A stretch of 64,000 bases of DNA from Microvirga sp. TS319 (GCF_041276405.1 NZ_JBGGGT010000002.1:3511001-3575000); one strand, 5' to 3'; positions 54,944 to 64,000 are shown, counted from the stretch's first letter. The notes: generated from the letters alone by a model not told the origin. A program made the numbers and translations.

Positions 54944-56032
54944 TCATGCGGCATTCTGCGTCGCACCGACCGCGGCAAGACGGCCCGTCCGGTCGAACAG
55001 GAAGAGATTGCGCGGATTCAGATGAGCCGTGACGGGGGTCCCTGGCTCCCAGCGCCGAACGCCCGGCATCAACGACACGAACCGGTGCTCGCCGGCATCA
55101 AGGTGCACATAGCTCTCGGAGCCTGTGATCTCGACCACCGAGACGACTGCAGGAATGGTGATCTCCCCCGCTCCCGACGGGTCGAGGCTGAGGTGATGAG
55201 CGCGAAAGCCAGCGGTGTACTCTCCGTCAGGCGCGCCCGCGAGCGCCTCCGTCGCGCGAATTCGCCTGCCCGTGCTCAGCACGGCGCTGTCGTCCGTCTT
55301 GTGGAGCGTCAGCGTGTTGAGCGGCGGGTCGGAGAACACGCGCGCGGTGACGAGGTTCTGAGGCTTACGGTAGACCTGCGGCGTCGGGCCGAACTGCGTC
55401 ACACGCCCCTGAAACAGGGTCGCCGTGTTGCCGCCGAGCAGAAGGGCCTCGGACGGCTCCGTCGTCGCATAGACGAAGATGGCCCCCGACGCCGCAAACA
55501 CGCGCGGCAGCTCTTCCCGCAGCTCCTCGCGCAGCTTGTAATCGAGATTGGCCAGCGGCTCGTCGAGCAGAACCAGATCCGCGCGCTTCACGAGAGCCCG
55601 CGCGATGGCCGTGCGCTGCTGCTGGCCGCCGGACAGGTTCAACGGCTTGCGGTCGAGATACGGTTCGAGCTTGAGAAGCCTTGCCGCGTCATGGACGCGG
55701 CTCTCGATCTCGGCACGTGGCAGGCCCGCGACGCGCAGCGGCGAAGCGATGTTCTCGTAAACGCTGAGCGAGGGATAATTGATGAACTGCTGGTACACCA
55801 TGGCGACGCTGCGACGTTGCACGGGCCAGCCGGTCACGTCCCTTCCATCCACGAGCACCCGGCCGCCGGTCGGCGCATCGAGCCCGGCCATGAGCCGCAT
55901 GAGCGAAGTCTTTCCGGCAAGCGTCGCGCCCAGGAGAACGTTGAGCGAGCCACGCGCCAGTGTCAGGGAGATGTCGTCGATATGGACCGACGCTCCGGCC
56001 TTCTTCGACACTGCTTCGAGTACAAGCTTCAT
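54944..56032 (-). CDS. glpS: Glycerol ABC transporter ATPase GlpS
   Basis: 362 residues. Walker A is [13 protein letters not shown] (GxxxxGKT kept), the signature [14 protein letters not shown] is perfect, and Walker B is [12 protein letters not shown]. The switch histidine is missing: [10 protein letters not shown] takes the place of the usual THDQxEA. A C-terminal TOBE-like domain ends the protein. The ATG at 56032 follows GGGAGTGCC. It begins 11 bases after the glpD stop. With GlpT it should form one canonical and one degenerate ATP site. Confidence 0.92.
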   Translation of the reverse strand: MKLVLEAVSKKAGASVHIDDISLTLARGSLNVLLGATLAGKTSLMRLMAGLDAPTGGRVLVDGRDVTGWPVQRRSVAMVYQQFINYPSLSVYENIASPLRVAGLPRAEIESRVHDAARLLKLEPYLDRKPLNLSGGQQQRTAIARALVKRADLVLLDEPLANLDYKLREELREELPRVFAASGAIFVYATTEPSEALLLGGNTATLFQGRVTQFGPTPQVYRKPQNLVTARVFSDPPLNTLTLHKTDDSAVLSTGRRIRATEALAGAPDGEYTAGFRAHHLSLDPSGAGEITIPAVVSVVEITGSESYVHLDAGEHRFVSLMPGVRRWEPGTPVTAHLNPRNLFLFDRTGRLAAVGATQNAA

Positions 56033-56043
56033 CGGCACTCCCT

Positions 56044-57570
56044 TCAGGCCGCACTCGACGTGGCGGCGTCGCTCATGAACCCGTCGAGCGCTTCCGCCTG
56101 TCCTTCGGAGAGTTTCAAGCCCAGTTTGCTGCGCCGCCAGAGCACGTCGTCGGCCGTGAGCGCCCATTCCCGTTCGATCAGATACTCGACCTCGCGCTGC
56201 GTGAGGCCGGCACCGAAGGTTTGGCCCATGTCGTGCATCGATCGTGCATTCCCCACCACGTCACGGATCCGCGTGCCGTAGGCGCGCACGAGCCGTGCGA
56301 CCACGGTACGCTCCAGGAACGGATACGCGGCGCAGGCCTCGCCCACCAACGCCGCATAGCCGGTCCGCGGGAAATCGCCGCCCGGCAGCGCGGACGCTCC
56401 CGTCCAGGCGGGCTTTCGGACTGTGGGCAAATGATCCTTGAGCCTGTCGAGAGCCGCTTCGGCGAGACGGCGATAGGTCGTGATCTTGCCGCCGAAGACA
56501 GACAGCATCGGCGGCTGTCCCTCCGGGGCATCGAGCACGAGAACATAATCGCGTGTGGCTTCCTGCGCGCTCGATGCGCCATCGTCGTAGAGCGGACGCA
56601 CGCCCGAATAGGTCCAGACGACGTCCTCCCGGCGAACGGGATCCCTGAAGTACTCGCTCGCCGCGTCGCAGAGATAGAGGACCTCCTCCTCGGTGGCCCT
56701 CACGAGGGCGGGATCGCCGTCGTAATCCCGGTCGGTCGTCCCGATCAGCGTGAAGTCGTTCTGGAAGGGAATCGCAAAAATGATGCGATTGTCCTTATTC
56801 TGGAAGATATAGGCCCGCCCGTGCGGGAAGATCTTCTTCACGACGATGTGGCTGCCCTGCACCAGGCGCACCGAAGCAGGGCTGTCGGACCGGACGACAC
56901 CTTTGAGAACCTTCTCCACCCATGGGCCGGCGGCGTTGACCAGCGCCTTGGCCCGCACCCGTTCCTGACGGCCCGTCCGTACGTCTTCGGACATAACGAT
57001 CCAGGAGGAGCCCGAGCGCTCGGCGCGTGCGACGCGGGTCCGGGTCCGGATCCGCGCGCCGCGCTCCGCCGCGTCCTGCGCGTTCAGCACCACGAGGCGG
57101 GAATCCTCGACCCAGCAATCCGAATATTCGAAGCCTTTCGTCAGGTCGCGCTTGAGAGGAGCGCCCGCCGGATCAGACCTCAGGTCGAGCGTGCGGGTCG
57201 GCGGCAACAGCTTTCGGCCGCCGATATTGTCGTAGAGCGCCAGCCCCAGCCGCAGCAGCCATTGCGGCCGTAACCCCCGATGGTGCGGCAGAACGAAACG
57301 CAGCGGCCAGACGATATGGGGAGCGATTGTCCAGAGCACCTCGCGCTCCATGAGAGCTTCACGGACGAGGCGGAACTCATAATGTTCGAGGTAGCGCAGA
57401 CCGCCATGGATGAGCTTCGTCGAGGCGGAAGACGTACCGCTGGCAAGGTCGCTCTGCTCGAAGAGGATCACGGAAGCGCCGCGGCCGGCCGCATCCCGTG
57501 CGATCCCGCACCCATTCACGCCACCACCGACGATCGCGACGTCGAACGTCGCTCCCTCGAGCGAGTCCAC
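56044..57570 (-). CDS. glpD: Glycerol-3-phosphate dehydrogenase, aerobic FAD type
   Basis: 508 residues from the GTG at 57570, which has GGGAG 6 bases upstream; a GTG at 57639 is possible but would include operator-like sequence. The FAD-binding motif DVAIVGGGVNGCGIARDAAG leads, followed by SGTSSASTKLIHGGLRYLE and the C-terminal DAO domain. The membrane-associated enzyme oxidises glycerol 3-phosphate to DHAP, passing electrons to quinone. It leads the operon that imports glycerol; glycerol kinase (glpK) is not in the window. Confidence 0.95.
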   Translation of the reverse strand: MDSLEGATFDVAIVGGGVNGCGIARDAAGRGASVILFEQSDLASGTSSASTKLIHGGLRYLEHYEFRLVREALMEREVLWTIAPHIVWPLRFVLPHHRGLRPQWLLRLGLALYDNIGGRKLLPPTRTLDLRSDPAGAPLKRDLTKGFEYSDCWVEDSRLVVLNAQDAAERGARIRTRTRVARAERSGSSWIVMSEDVRTGRQERVRAKALVNAAGPWVEKVLKGVVRSDSPASVRLVQGSHIVVKKIFPHGRAYIFQNKDNRIIFAIPFQNDFTLIGTTDRDYDGDPALVRATEEEVLYLCDAASEYFRDPVRREDVVWTYSGVRPLYDDGASSAQEATRDYVLVLDAPEGQPPMLSVFGGKITTYRRLAEAALDRLKDHLPTVRKPAWTGASALPGGDFPRTGYAALVGEACAAYPFLERTVVARLVRAYGTRIRDVVGNARSMHDMGQTFGAGLTQREVEYLIEREWALTADDVLWRRSKLGLKLSEGQAEALDGFMSDAATSSAA

Positions 57571-57602
57571 TGGCGTCTCCCGGCTCAGCCCCTCGGCCGT
57601 AT

Positions 57603-57623
57603 TTTTCGTTTTATATTCGTTTG
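57603..57623. promoter_or_regulatory. Candidate GlpR operator: TCGTTT direct repeats
   Basis: TCGTTT at 57606-57611 and 57617-57622, 11 bases apart, about one helical turn, 36 bases upstream of the glpD GTG. The same motif is near the glpR start (58514-58519). Direct TTCG-containing repeats suit DeoR-family repressors. Assignment is by pattern and location only. Confidence 0.4.
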
Positions 57624-57722
57624 AGGCTACGCGCCCCACAAAGTGAAAGCAAGTACCAATAAGGAACCACGCCTTCCGCTAGGGAAGAGCGACAGCTTCC
57701 CGAAAGACCCGGCATCCGGGAT

Positions 57723-58502
57723 CTATTCGCCGAAGCGTCCCACTTCCACGACCTGAACCTGAGCCTCATGGCACAGCTCGCGAAGATGGGGCGAGACAAG
57801 CGCGTCGGTCACGAAGATGTCGACCTCCCGAAGGTGACCGATCCGAACCGGAGCCGACCGCTCCGCCTTGAGATGGTCGGCGACGAGAACGACCTTTCGG
57901 GCATTGTCGATGATCGCGCGGGACACGCGCACCTCGCGGACGTCGAAATCCAGGAGCGAACCGTCCTCATCGATGGCGGATGTGCCGATCACCGCGTAAT
58001 CGACCTTGAACTGGCGCACGATATCGACGGCGGCTGCGCCGATGACGGCGCCGTCCGAGCGCCGCACGGGCCCTCCCGTCACGATGACGTCGATCTTGGA
58101 CTGGCGATAGAGGAGATTGGCGACATTGAGGTTGTTGGTGATGACAAGCAGCCCCTCGTGATCCAGGAGCGCCCGGGCTACCTCTTCCGTGGTCGTCCCG
58201 ATATTGATGAAAAGAGAGCTGTTGTTGGGAATAAGGCGCGCAGTCGCGGCGCCGATCGCCTGCTTCTCGGCCTGGGCAATGAGGCGTCGTGCCTCGTAGG
58301 CCACATTCTCGACGCCCGACGCGATGATGGCACCGCCATGGACCCTGGTCATGAGCCGCAGCTCGCAGAGTTCGTTCAGATCCTTGCGGATCGTCTGCTG
58401 CGTCACGTCGAGCCGAGCAGCGAGATCATCCACGTTGACGCGTCCCTGCAGGCGCGCGAGGTCGACGATTTCCTGCTGCCGGGGCGTGAGCATCTGATCC
58501 AT
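57723..58502 (-). CDS. glpR: Glycerol operon repressor GlpR, DeoR family
   Basis: 259 residues. N-terminal DeoR HTH LTPRQQEIVDLARLQGRVNV, followed by LDVTQQTIRKDLNELCE; C-terminal sugar-phosphate sensor domain with NIGTTTEEVARALL, TNNLNVANLL, VTGGPVRRSDGAVIG and KVVLVADHLKAERSAPVRI. It should release the operon when glycerol 3-phosphate is bound. The ATG at 58502 is used; the frame to 58721 has no family similarity. It is 152 bases before glpD on the same strand and likely represses both. Confidence 0.95.
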   Translation of the reverse strand: MDQMLTPRQQEIVDLARLQGRVNVDDLAARLDVTQQTIRKDLNELCELRLMTRVHGGAIIASGVENVAYEARRLIAQAEKQAIGAATARLIPNNSSLFINIGTTTEEVARALLDHEGLLVITNNLNVANLLYRQSKIDVIVTGGPVRRSDGAVIGAAAVDIVRQFKVDYAVIGTSAIDEDGSLLDFDVREVRVSRAIIDNARKVVLVADHLKAERSAPVRIGHLREVDIFVTDALVSPHLRELCHEAQVQVVEVGRFGE

Positions 58503-58511
58503 GGCTCGAGA

Positions 58512-58558
58512 TTTCGTTTCTGTACCACTTCGAGCAAGAAGCGAATTCAAAACGAAGC
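58512..58558. promoter_or_regulatory. Candidate GlpR operators at the glpR start
   Basis: TTTCGTTTC at 58512-58520 and its inverse AAACGAAG at about 58550-58557, with TTCGAG between. They share the TCGTTT core with 57603-57623, consistent with autoregulation by GlpR. Confidence 0.35.
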
Positions 58559-58681
58559 ACGCGGCGCACGGAGCCGTCAAGACGACGGCGAAGGCGACGC
58601 GACCAAATAGACATGGGTTAGCCTTGCGGCGGCAACTCGATATCCTCGTGACCGGAACGAGGAGGAAGCGCAGGCCTTCCC

Positions 58682-61531
58682 TCAGATGCGGGAGACGGCG
58701 GCCGGAGGACCGAACGGCCACGCATCGAGCAGCTCGGTTACCTGTGCCGCGGATATCGGCTTTGCGTAAAAGTAGCCTTGAGCGCTGTGGCAGCCCATCT
58801 TCCGAAGCCGCTCGACCTGTCCTTCGGTCTCGACCCCCTCGGCCGTGACATGCAGGCCCAAGCTCTTGCCGAGGCCGACCACGGCCCCCACGATGGCGGC
58901 ATCGTCCTCGTCCTCTTCAAGGTCGGCAACGAAGCTGCGGTCGATTTTGATGTGGCCGACGGGAAATCGCTTGAGATGTGTCAGCGAGGCATAGCCGGTT
59001 CCGAAGTCGTCGAGCGCGATCTGGACACCATGCTCGTGGAACCGCTCCAGAATATGCAGCACCAGATCGAACTGCCCGTCGAGCAGAACCCGCTCCGTCA
59101 CTTCGATCTCGAGGCATCGCGCCGGAACCTTCACCAGGTTGAGGATGCGAATGACTTCATCCGCCATACTCGGCTGGTTGAACTCGACGGAGGAAAGATT
59201 GAAGGCCACGCGGCCGAACCGGTACCCACCGTCCAGCCATCGGCGCATATCGGATGCGACCTTCCCGATCAGCCTCTTGCCGATCACGGGGGCAAGCTCA
59301 GGATCCTCGAACACGGCGCCGAACACGCCCGGCTCGAGAATGCCCTTGTCCGGATGCTGCCAGCGGGCAAGCGCCTCGAGGCCGACGATCCTTCCGCTCG
59401 AGAGACAGACCTTGGGCTGATAGAAAGGCACGAACTGATCCTGGGAGATCGCATTGCGCACGTCCCGCCCCAGAGCCAGCCGCTGCTCCGTGAGGAGTCG
59501 CATCTCGGGATCGTAGGTCACGACGCGGCCGCGCCCTTCCGCCTTTGCCCGATAAAGGGCGATATCCGCATCCTTCATGAGTTCGACCGGCTCGGAATCG
59601 TGATCCGGATAGGCCGCGACACCGATGCTCGCTCGGCTCATGAGCGCTCTTCCCGCATACATGAACGGAAGGCGCAGCCTTTTCAGGATGATCTCGCCCA
59701 GGTTGGCGGCATGACTCAACCTCAACGGCTCGACGACCAGAACGGCGAACTCGTCTCCGCCGATGCGGGCGACGGTGTCCTGATCCCGCATCATCACCGA
59801 CAGGCGATCTGCCGTTTCCCTCAACAGCATGTCGCCAGCGTCATGGCCGAGCGTATCGTTGACGTCCTTGAAATCGTCGAGGTCGATCATCAGCAGGCTG
59901 ACGCTGGTGTCGTTCCGCCTGGCTTCCCTGAGAGCGGAATCGAGACGGCGCTGAAACAGGACGCGATTGGGCAGTCCGGTGAGCCCATCGTGATTTGCGG
60001 AGCGCCAGACCTCCTCCTCCGCAGCCTTGCGCTCCGTGATGTCGAACGTGACGCCCACCACGCGATTGGGGCCCGCCCGCTCTCCACGCGAGGCCAGCCA
60101 CAGCGTCTTTCCGGCCGGCAACCGGTATCGGAACTCCATGGTATCGCAGCCCGTCGTGCCGATCGTCTCGATGAACCGCTCCCGTGCGAGCCGGTCCTCA
60201 TGAGGAACGTTCTCGAGGAACTCCGATAAGGGCCCGGATCCGATGCCCAGCAGCTCGATCGCATTGGCCGAGCGGGTGATATGGTCGGTTTCGAGGTCGT
60301 GCTCCCAGGCGATCATGCGTCCGGCCTGCATGGCCAGTCTCAGCCGCTCGTCGGCCGCGAGCAGCGCATCCTCGGACAGCTTGCGCTGTGTCACGTCCTG
60401 TATCATTCCGACCTTGCGGATTGCCCGTCCGCTCGCATCGAGCACCGTTCGGGCGCTCGACGAGATCCATCGCACCTGCCCGTCATCCGCCCGGATGATT
60501 CGGAAGACGCCGCTGTACCGGAGACCTTTGCCCGGCACATCCACGAAGATCTTGGCTTCGACGGCGCCAAGGTCGTCGGGATGGATCCGCTCGAAAAAGC
60601 GTTCGGCGGAGGCCGGGACGTCCGGCGCAATCCCCAAGATCTCTCTCGTCTCGGCGGTCCATTCGACGCAGCCGGTGACGAGATCCATGTCCCAGATCCC
60701 CGCAGAGGTCGTCTCGGCGGCAAGGCGCAGCCTTTCTTCGCTCCTCCTCAACGTGTCCTGGGCCTGTCTTCGGTCATGGATGTCCGTCACGGTCCCGACC
60801 CATTCCCGGACCGAACCATCGGGATGTTTCAACGGAGTGGCACGTGACACGACCCAGCGAAACTCGCCGCTCCTGTGCCTGACCCGAAACTCCTTCTCCA
60901 GCGTTTCGGCGGATGTCAGGGCATCGAGCCAGACTTTCATCAGCGTTTCGGAATCCTCCGGATGTACGGCGTCGAGCCAGCCATAGCCGGCATATGCCTC
61001 CGGCCGCTGGCCACAGAACTCCTCCCAACCCCATCCGGACCGGATCGAGCCGTCGGGCGACGCACGCCAGACAATCGCCGCCCTGGCCTCGACGAGGGCA
61101 CGGTACCTCTCCTCGCTCTCGGCCAGAGCTTGCTCGGCCTCTTTCCAGCCATGGATATCCGTATAGGTGCCGACCCACCGCTCGACCTGGCCCTGCGGGC
61201 CGCGAACCGGACTGCCCCGGCACAGAACCCACCGATATTCGCCCGAGTGATGAAGAAGCCGATGCTCGTTCTCGTAATCCGATGCGGTCGCGAGCGCATG
61301 CCTCCAGGTCGCAAGAACGCCCTCGCGATCATCCGGATGGACGAAGTCGAGCCAGGCTTCTCCGACGACCGGATGAAAGATGCCGGTGAATTCATGCCAG
61401 CGCTTGTTGTAGGAGTTTCTGCGGCCATCGGCGGTGACGAGCCAGACCATGTGGGGCACCGCATCGATAACGATCTGAGACGTCTGCTCGCTTAAGAGAA
61501 CGTGCACATCCGATGTTTTTTCCTTCCCCAT
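58682..61531 (-). CDS. PAS-rich c-di-GMP cyclase/phosphodiesterase (GGDEF-EAL)
   Basis: 949 residues from the ATG at 61531. Four PAS/PAC domains (about 18-135, 140-260, 265-390, 395-505) are followed by GGDEF (about 510-675) and EAL (about 680-935). The cyclase site ARIGGDEFAVL is intact, with an inhibitory-site RDQD five residues before it. The phosphodiesterase site GLEALARWQHP (about 717) and DDFGTGYASLTHLKRFP are also intact. No signal or membrane helix, so it is a cytosolic multi-PAS sensor. It lies 179 bases beyond glpR, with its stop facing the glpR start on the same strand. Confidence 0.93.
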   Translation of the reverse strand: MGKEKTSDVHVLLSEQTSQIVIDAVPHMVWLVTADGRRNSYNKRWHEFTGIFHPVVGEAWLDFVHPDDREGVLATWRHALATASDYENEHRLLHHSGEYRWVLCRGSPVRGPQGQVERWVGTYTDIHGWKEAEQALAESEERYRALVEARAAIVWRASPDGSIRSGWGWEEFCGQRPEAYAGYGWLDAVHPEDSETLMKVWLDALTSAETLEKEFRVRHRSGEFRWVVSRATPLKHPDGSVREWVGTVTDIHDRRQAQDTLRRSEERLRLAAETTSAGIWDMDLVTGCVEWTAETREILGIAPDVPASAERFFERIHPDDLGAVEAKIFVDVPGKGLRYSGVFRIIRADDGQVRWISSSARTVLDASGRAIRKVGMIQDVTQRKLSEDALLAADERLRLAMQAGRMIAWEHDLETDHITRSANAIELLGIGSGPLSEFLENVPHEDRLARERFIETIGTTGCDTMEFRYRLPAGKTLWLASRGERAGPNRVVGVTFDITERKAAEEEVWRSANHDGLTGLPNRVLFQRRLDSALREARRNDTSVSLLMIDLDDFKDVNDTLGHDAGDMLLRETADRLSVMMRDQDTVARIGGDEFAVLVVEPLRLSHAANLGEIILKRLRLPFMYAGRALMSRASIGVAAYPDHDSEPVELMKDADIALYRAKAEGRGRVVTYDPEMRLLTEQRLALGRDVRNAISQDQFVPFYQPKVCLSSGRIVGLEALARWQHPDKGILEPGVFGAVFEDPELAPVIGKRLIGKVASDMRRWLDGGYRFGRVAFNLSSVEFNQPSMADEVIRILNLVKVPARCLEIEVTERVLLDGQFDLVLHILERFHEHGVQIALDDFGTGYASLTHLKRFPVGHIKIDRSFVADLEEDEDDAAIVGAVVGLGKSLGLHVTAEGVETEGQVERLRKMGCHSAQGYFYAKPISAAQVTELLDAWPFGPPAAVSRI

Positions 61532-61747
61532 GATAATAAAATTTCTATCAACCGTAGTGTTCACCAAACCAAAGCGGGGAGGCTCAAATTGCCGGAAGCA
61601 ACGATAATTTTCCGCACTTAAAGAAAGGCTTAAACGCAACCCTCATCCTTACGCAGCAAGGGAATACTGCCCTTCCGGGGGATCGACGAAAGGATGCCGC
61701 CAAGCGCAAGGGTAGCTCAACTCTCGGCTGCGTGAATGACCAAACCT

Positions 61748-63493
61748 TCAAGCGACGACGGCCAGATTCCTGCCGGCCCGCTTGGCTCTGTAACAGGCCT
61801 CGTCGGCACGCCTCAGAAGCCTGTCGATGGAGAGATCCTGGCTCGTGACTTTCGTGATCCCGACACTCAAGCCAAGAACGAAATTCCTGTCGTTCCAGAC
61901 GAAGTTCGTGGTCGAGACGGCTTTGATGAGAGCGGAGACGCACGAGATTCCGCTATCGAGATCGGCTTCGTAAAGGATCAGGCCGAACTCGTCGCCACCG
62001 AGCCGCGCCAGAAAATCCATTGGACGGATGTGCTGCTTCAGTGTCGCTGCAACCATGCGAAGCACCTGATCGCCGGCGACATGCCCGGCCGCATCATTGA
62101 CGCCCTTGAAGCCATCGAGATCGAGATAACACAATGCGTGCGGACGATTGCTGGCCTGTGCCGCCTTCATCGCGGAATTCAGCGCGTCTTCGAACGCGGT
62201 TCTGTTGGGCAGGCCCGTGAGACCGTCATGGGCGGCGCGATATGCGAGATCGGACAGGAGCGTATCGCGCTCGCTCTCCGCGTGCTTCCGCGCCGTCAGA
62301 TCCTGAAGCTGGCTGATCACCTCGCCATTGGATCCACCATCGGTGAAATGCACCGCCGATTGCAGGGCCCACCTGAGGGTCCCATCCTGATGGAGGAATC
62401 GGGTTTCCCGCTCCAGGGACAGGATTTTTCCCGTGACGAGTTCGGCCATGACGGCGCGGGCGGAGTTCCATTCCTCCGGCTCCATGAAATCCCAGAGCTT
62501 CTTTCCGATCAGCTCTCTCGGGGCATATCCGAGAAACCGCCCGTAGGCTTCGTTGGCTTCAAGGATCGTCCCGTCGTCCGAGGCGATGCTCATACCCACC
62601 GGTGAACGCTCGATCACGGCCCTGAAGCGCGCCTCCTGCGCCCGCGCCTGGCTCTCGGCCAGTTCGAGAGCCTGTCTCTCCCGGTTGTAGCGGGTGATGT
62701 CGAAATGCACGCAGGTTCTCAGTCCCTCGCGGCTGCGCTGTTCGACGATGCGAACCCAACGGTTTTTCGGAAGCGGAACTTCATAAGCGACGCCGGCAAA
62801 GCGCTTGTCGTCCTGCAGGATGGGCCGTATGGCTTTCTCGTAATGCTCGCCGCCGCCCTCCTCCGGGTGCCGCTGCCATAGGGATTGGATGAGCTTTTCG
62901 AGAGCCTGACCCGCAATATCCTGCTCCGGCAGCACCTCGTAGAGATGGCGGAACAGATCGTTGCAGGAGACGATGATGTTGTTGCGATCGAGCACGACGA
63001 TCGGATCCGGCATGCTCTCCATGGATGTCAGATGCGCAAGTTCCGGAGGCGCATTGGCAGGAAGGAAGAATCCGCGGCTTCGGCGCTGCGGCATCGGCAC
63101 TTCGGTCCAGGCTCTCATCTTTCCCGTACCGTCGAGAGGGTGAACCGCAACGCGAACCCAGCGCTCACGGTGCCTGAAGACGTAGGGAGGATGATCGGAA
63201 CGGTGTCGCGTAATGCTGCGCTCGATATATTCGTCGATGAACTGGACTTCGTCTTCATCCAGCCGAAGTGCGTAAAATCGTCGCAGGTTTTCGCTGTAGT
63301 GTTCTCCGATCGCGATATGTCCTGCGTGCTCTGGAAAGAAGTGTAGGAACGTCTCGTTCCAGAGAACGGCCCGATCATCCGTATCGAGGATGTAGACTGC
63401 GACACCGAGGGAATCGAGCAATGTCGCAATCGGAGCATAAAGCGCTCTGATACGGTCGGCAGAGATACCTGCCGACAAAGATACCGGAATCAC
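61748..63493 (-). CDS. PAS-GGDEF diguanylate cyclase
   Basis: 581 residues from the GTG at 63493, which follows AGGGGGG by 7 bases; the open frame goes on to a GTG at 63571, where the residues look non-coding. Three PAS-like domains (about 20-130, 155-275, 285-400) precede GGDEF (about 410-581). The cyclase motif ARLGGDEFGLI (about 497-507) and the I-site RPMD five residues upstream are intact; no EAL. Cytosolic. It lies 216 bases upstream of the GGDEF-EAL gene, same strand; the two may be functionally linked. Confidence 0.9.
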   Translation of the reverse strand: MIPVSLSAGISADRIRALYAPIATLLDSLGVAVYILDTDDRAVLWNETFLHFFPEHAGHIAIGEHYSENLRRFYALRLDEDEVQFIDEYIERSITRHRSDHPPYVFRHRERWVRVAVHPLDGTGKMRAWTEVPMPQRRSRGFFLPANAPPELAHLTSMESMPDPIVVLDRNNIIVSCNDLFRHLYEVLPEQDIAGQALEKLIQSLWQRHPEEGGGEHYEKAIRPILQDDKRFAGVAYEVPLPKNRWVRIVEQRSREGLRTCVHFDITRYNRERQALELAESQARAQEARFRAVIERSPVGMSIASDDGTILEANEAYGRFLGYAPRELIGKKLWDFMEPEEWNSARAVMAELVTGKILSLERETRFLHQDGTLRWALQSAVHFTDGGSNGEVISQLQDLTARKHAESERDTLLSDLAYRAAHDGLTGLPNRTAFEDALNSAMKAAQASNRPHALCYLDLDGFKGVNDAAGHVAGDQVLRMVAATLKQHIRPMDFLARLGGDEFGLILYEADLDSGISCVSALIKAVSTTNFVWNDRNFVLGLSVGITKVTSQDLSIDRLLRRADEACYRAKRAGRNLAVVA

Positions 63494-63593
63494 GAAAAAG
63501 CCCCCCTGCGGCGGGTGCGCGATCCGGCCTGAGGTTTCCACATGCGTGATCCCGGCCTGTTTTCGACACACCCACGGAAGATTTGAAGCTCCC

Positions 63594-63860
63594 TTACGTC
63601 AGAAGGTCAACTCCCATCTGGGTAGAAGATCCGCCGACCCTGACGCTTCCCCGGAAAGTCATCCCGATGCCGTAAGGTCGTGTGTCCGTCGCAATTTTGG
63701 CCGCCGACTTGCCGGTGGGCGGCACAAAGGTCGGCGCGTTTGCGACAGGGCGAAGCGGGCGGTCCATCGCAGGCTTGGCGCGCTTCTCTCCCGAGGCTTC
63801 GATCCGGCATGAAGCTGCATTTCGGCCGACATCGGCATCGGGCTTCAGTCTGTCGCCCAT
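63594..63860 (-). CDS. Possible hypothetical protein, 88 residues
   Basis: An 88-residue frame, Arg/Pro/Ala-rich, starting MGDRLKPDADVGRNAASCRI and ending TQMGVDLLT. AGGAAAGGGCCTC precedes the ATG, a fair ribosome site. The C-terminal TRPYGIGMTFRGSVRVGG looks like two strands. I do not recognise it. Other frames here are open too, so coding is uncertain. It lies upstream of the GGDEF gene on the same strand. Confidence 0.35.
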   Translation of the reverse strand: MGDRLKPDADVGRNAASCRIEASGEKRAKPAMDRPLRPVANAPTFVPPTGKSAAKIATDTRPYGIGMTFRGSVRVGGSSTQMGVDLLT

Positions 63861-63899
63861 GAGGCCCTTTCCTGGGCGACAGACGGGAGGCTTGGTCCA

Positions 63900-64000
63900 T
63901 CCGTGCGAAAAGTGGACCCGGCTTTTCGCAAGAACGATGCGCTGTTCTAACGTGGGAGCGTCGGATCAAACCCCAGAAGGGCAAATCCACCTCCCGCGTC
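63900..64000. repeat. Type A then type B elements at the right edge
   Basis: ATCCGTGCGAAAAGTGGACCC..GGCTTTTCGCAAGAACGATGCGCT (A, about 63900-63946), then GAGCGTCGGATCAAACCCC..AAATCCACCTCCCGCGTC (B, running off the edge). Same A-B pairing as at 44467-44572. Confidence 0.7.

Overview
The window is high-GC DNA (about two-thirds G+C by eye) from an alphaproteobacterium of the order Hyphomicrobiales. Pointers are the gene order yebC-ruvCAB-ybgC-tolQ, zapA followed by a 6S RNA and the 5-formyl-THF cyclo-ligase gene, the cell-cycle genes rcdA (DUF1465) and trcR (DUF1013), an aa3-type oxidase subunit IV gene beside pntAa-pntAb-pntB, and a rhizobial-type glycerol ABC transporter operon (glpD-S-T-P-Q-U-V behind glpR). 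Intergenic palindromes and protein style suggest Methylobacteriaceae, for example Microvirga; that placement is inference. It looks like ordinary chromosome: I see no transposase, phage gene, CRISPR array or tRNA.

Layout. 1-4.2 kb (minus): tolQ start, ybgC, ruvB, ruvA, ruvC, yebC. 4.4-8.0 kb (minus): exoD-like gene, ymdB-like phosphodiesterase, 5-formyl-THF cyclo-ligase, probable 6S RNA, zapA and a DUF4164 gene, with one small plus-strand gene between. 8.2-13.7 kb (plus): tkt, gap, pgk, fba (central carbon metabolism). 13.9-18.7 kb (plus): a ThiE-like protein without the usual catalytic motifs, a Sel1-repeat protein, an inositol-monophosphatase-family enzyme, and a MotA/TolQ-like plus OmpA-like pair. 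18.7-24.6 kb: DUF3606, an ABC exporter, rpmE, rcdA, a DUF1192 gene, a quinone oxidoreductase, trcR. 24.6-31.3 kb: prpE, a TauE/SafE permease, two DUF465 genes, purE-purK, rpsU, a TPR lipoprotein. 31.5-41.4 kb: a secreted orphan of lower GC, a GNAT enzyme, a low-affinity iron permease-like protein, the transhydrogenase operon, a glycosyltransferase, an ABC1/UbiB kinase-like protein, an M3 oligoendopeptidase. 41.5-47.9 kb: an apparently ATPase-dead relative of sigma-54 activators, an L,D-transpeptidase, a DUF882/M15-like protein, a DUF1989 protein, and a 46-codon membrane ORF. 48-63.5 kb: an HWE histidine kinase, the glycerol uptake/catabolism operon with its DeoR-type repressor, a PAS-GGDEF-EAL protein and a PAS-GGDEF protein.

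The most distinctive non-coding feature is a family of composite intergenic palindromes at a dozen loci. Their ends carry TAG/CTA and in five cases supply the stop codon of the adjacent gene. Other points worth attention are the degenerate AAA+ regulator beside the L,D-transpeptidase, complementary degeneracy in the two glycerol-transporter ATPases, a full CtrA-type site upstream of rcdA, and GlpR-like direct repeats one helical turn apart upstream of glpD.
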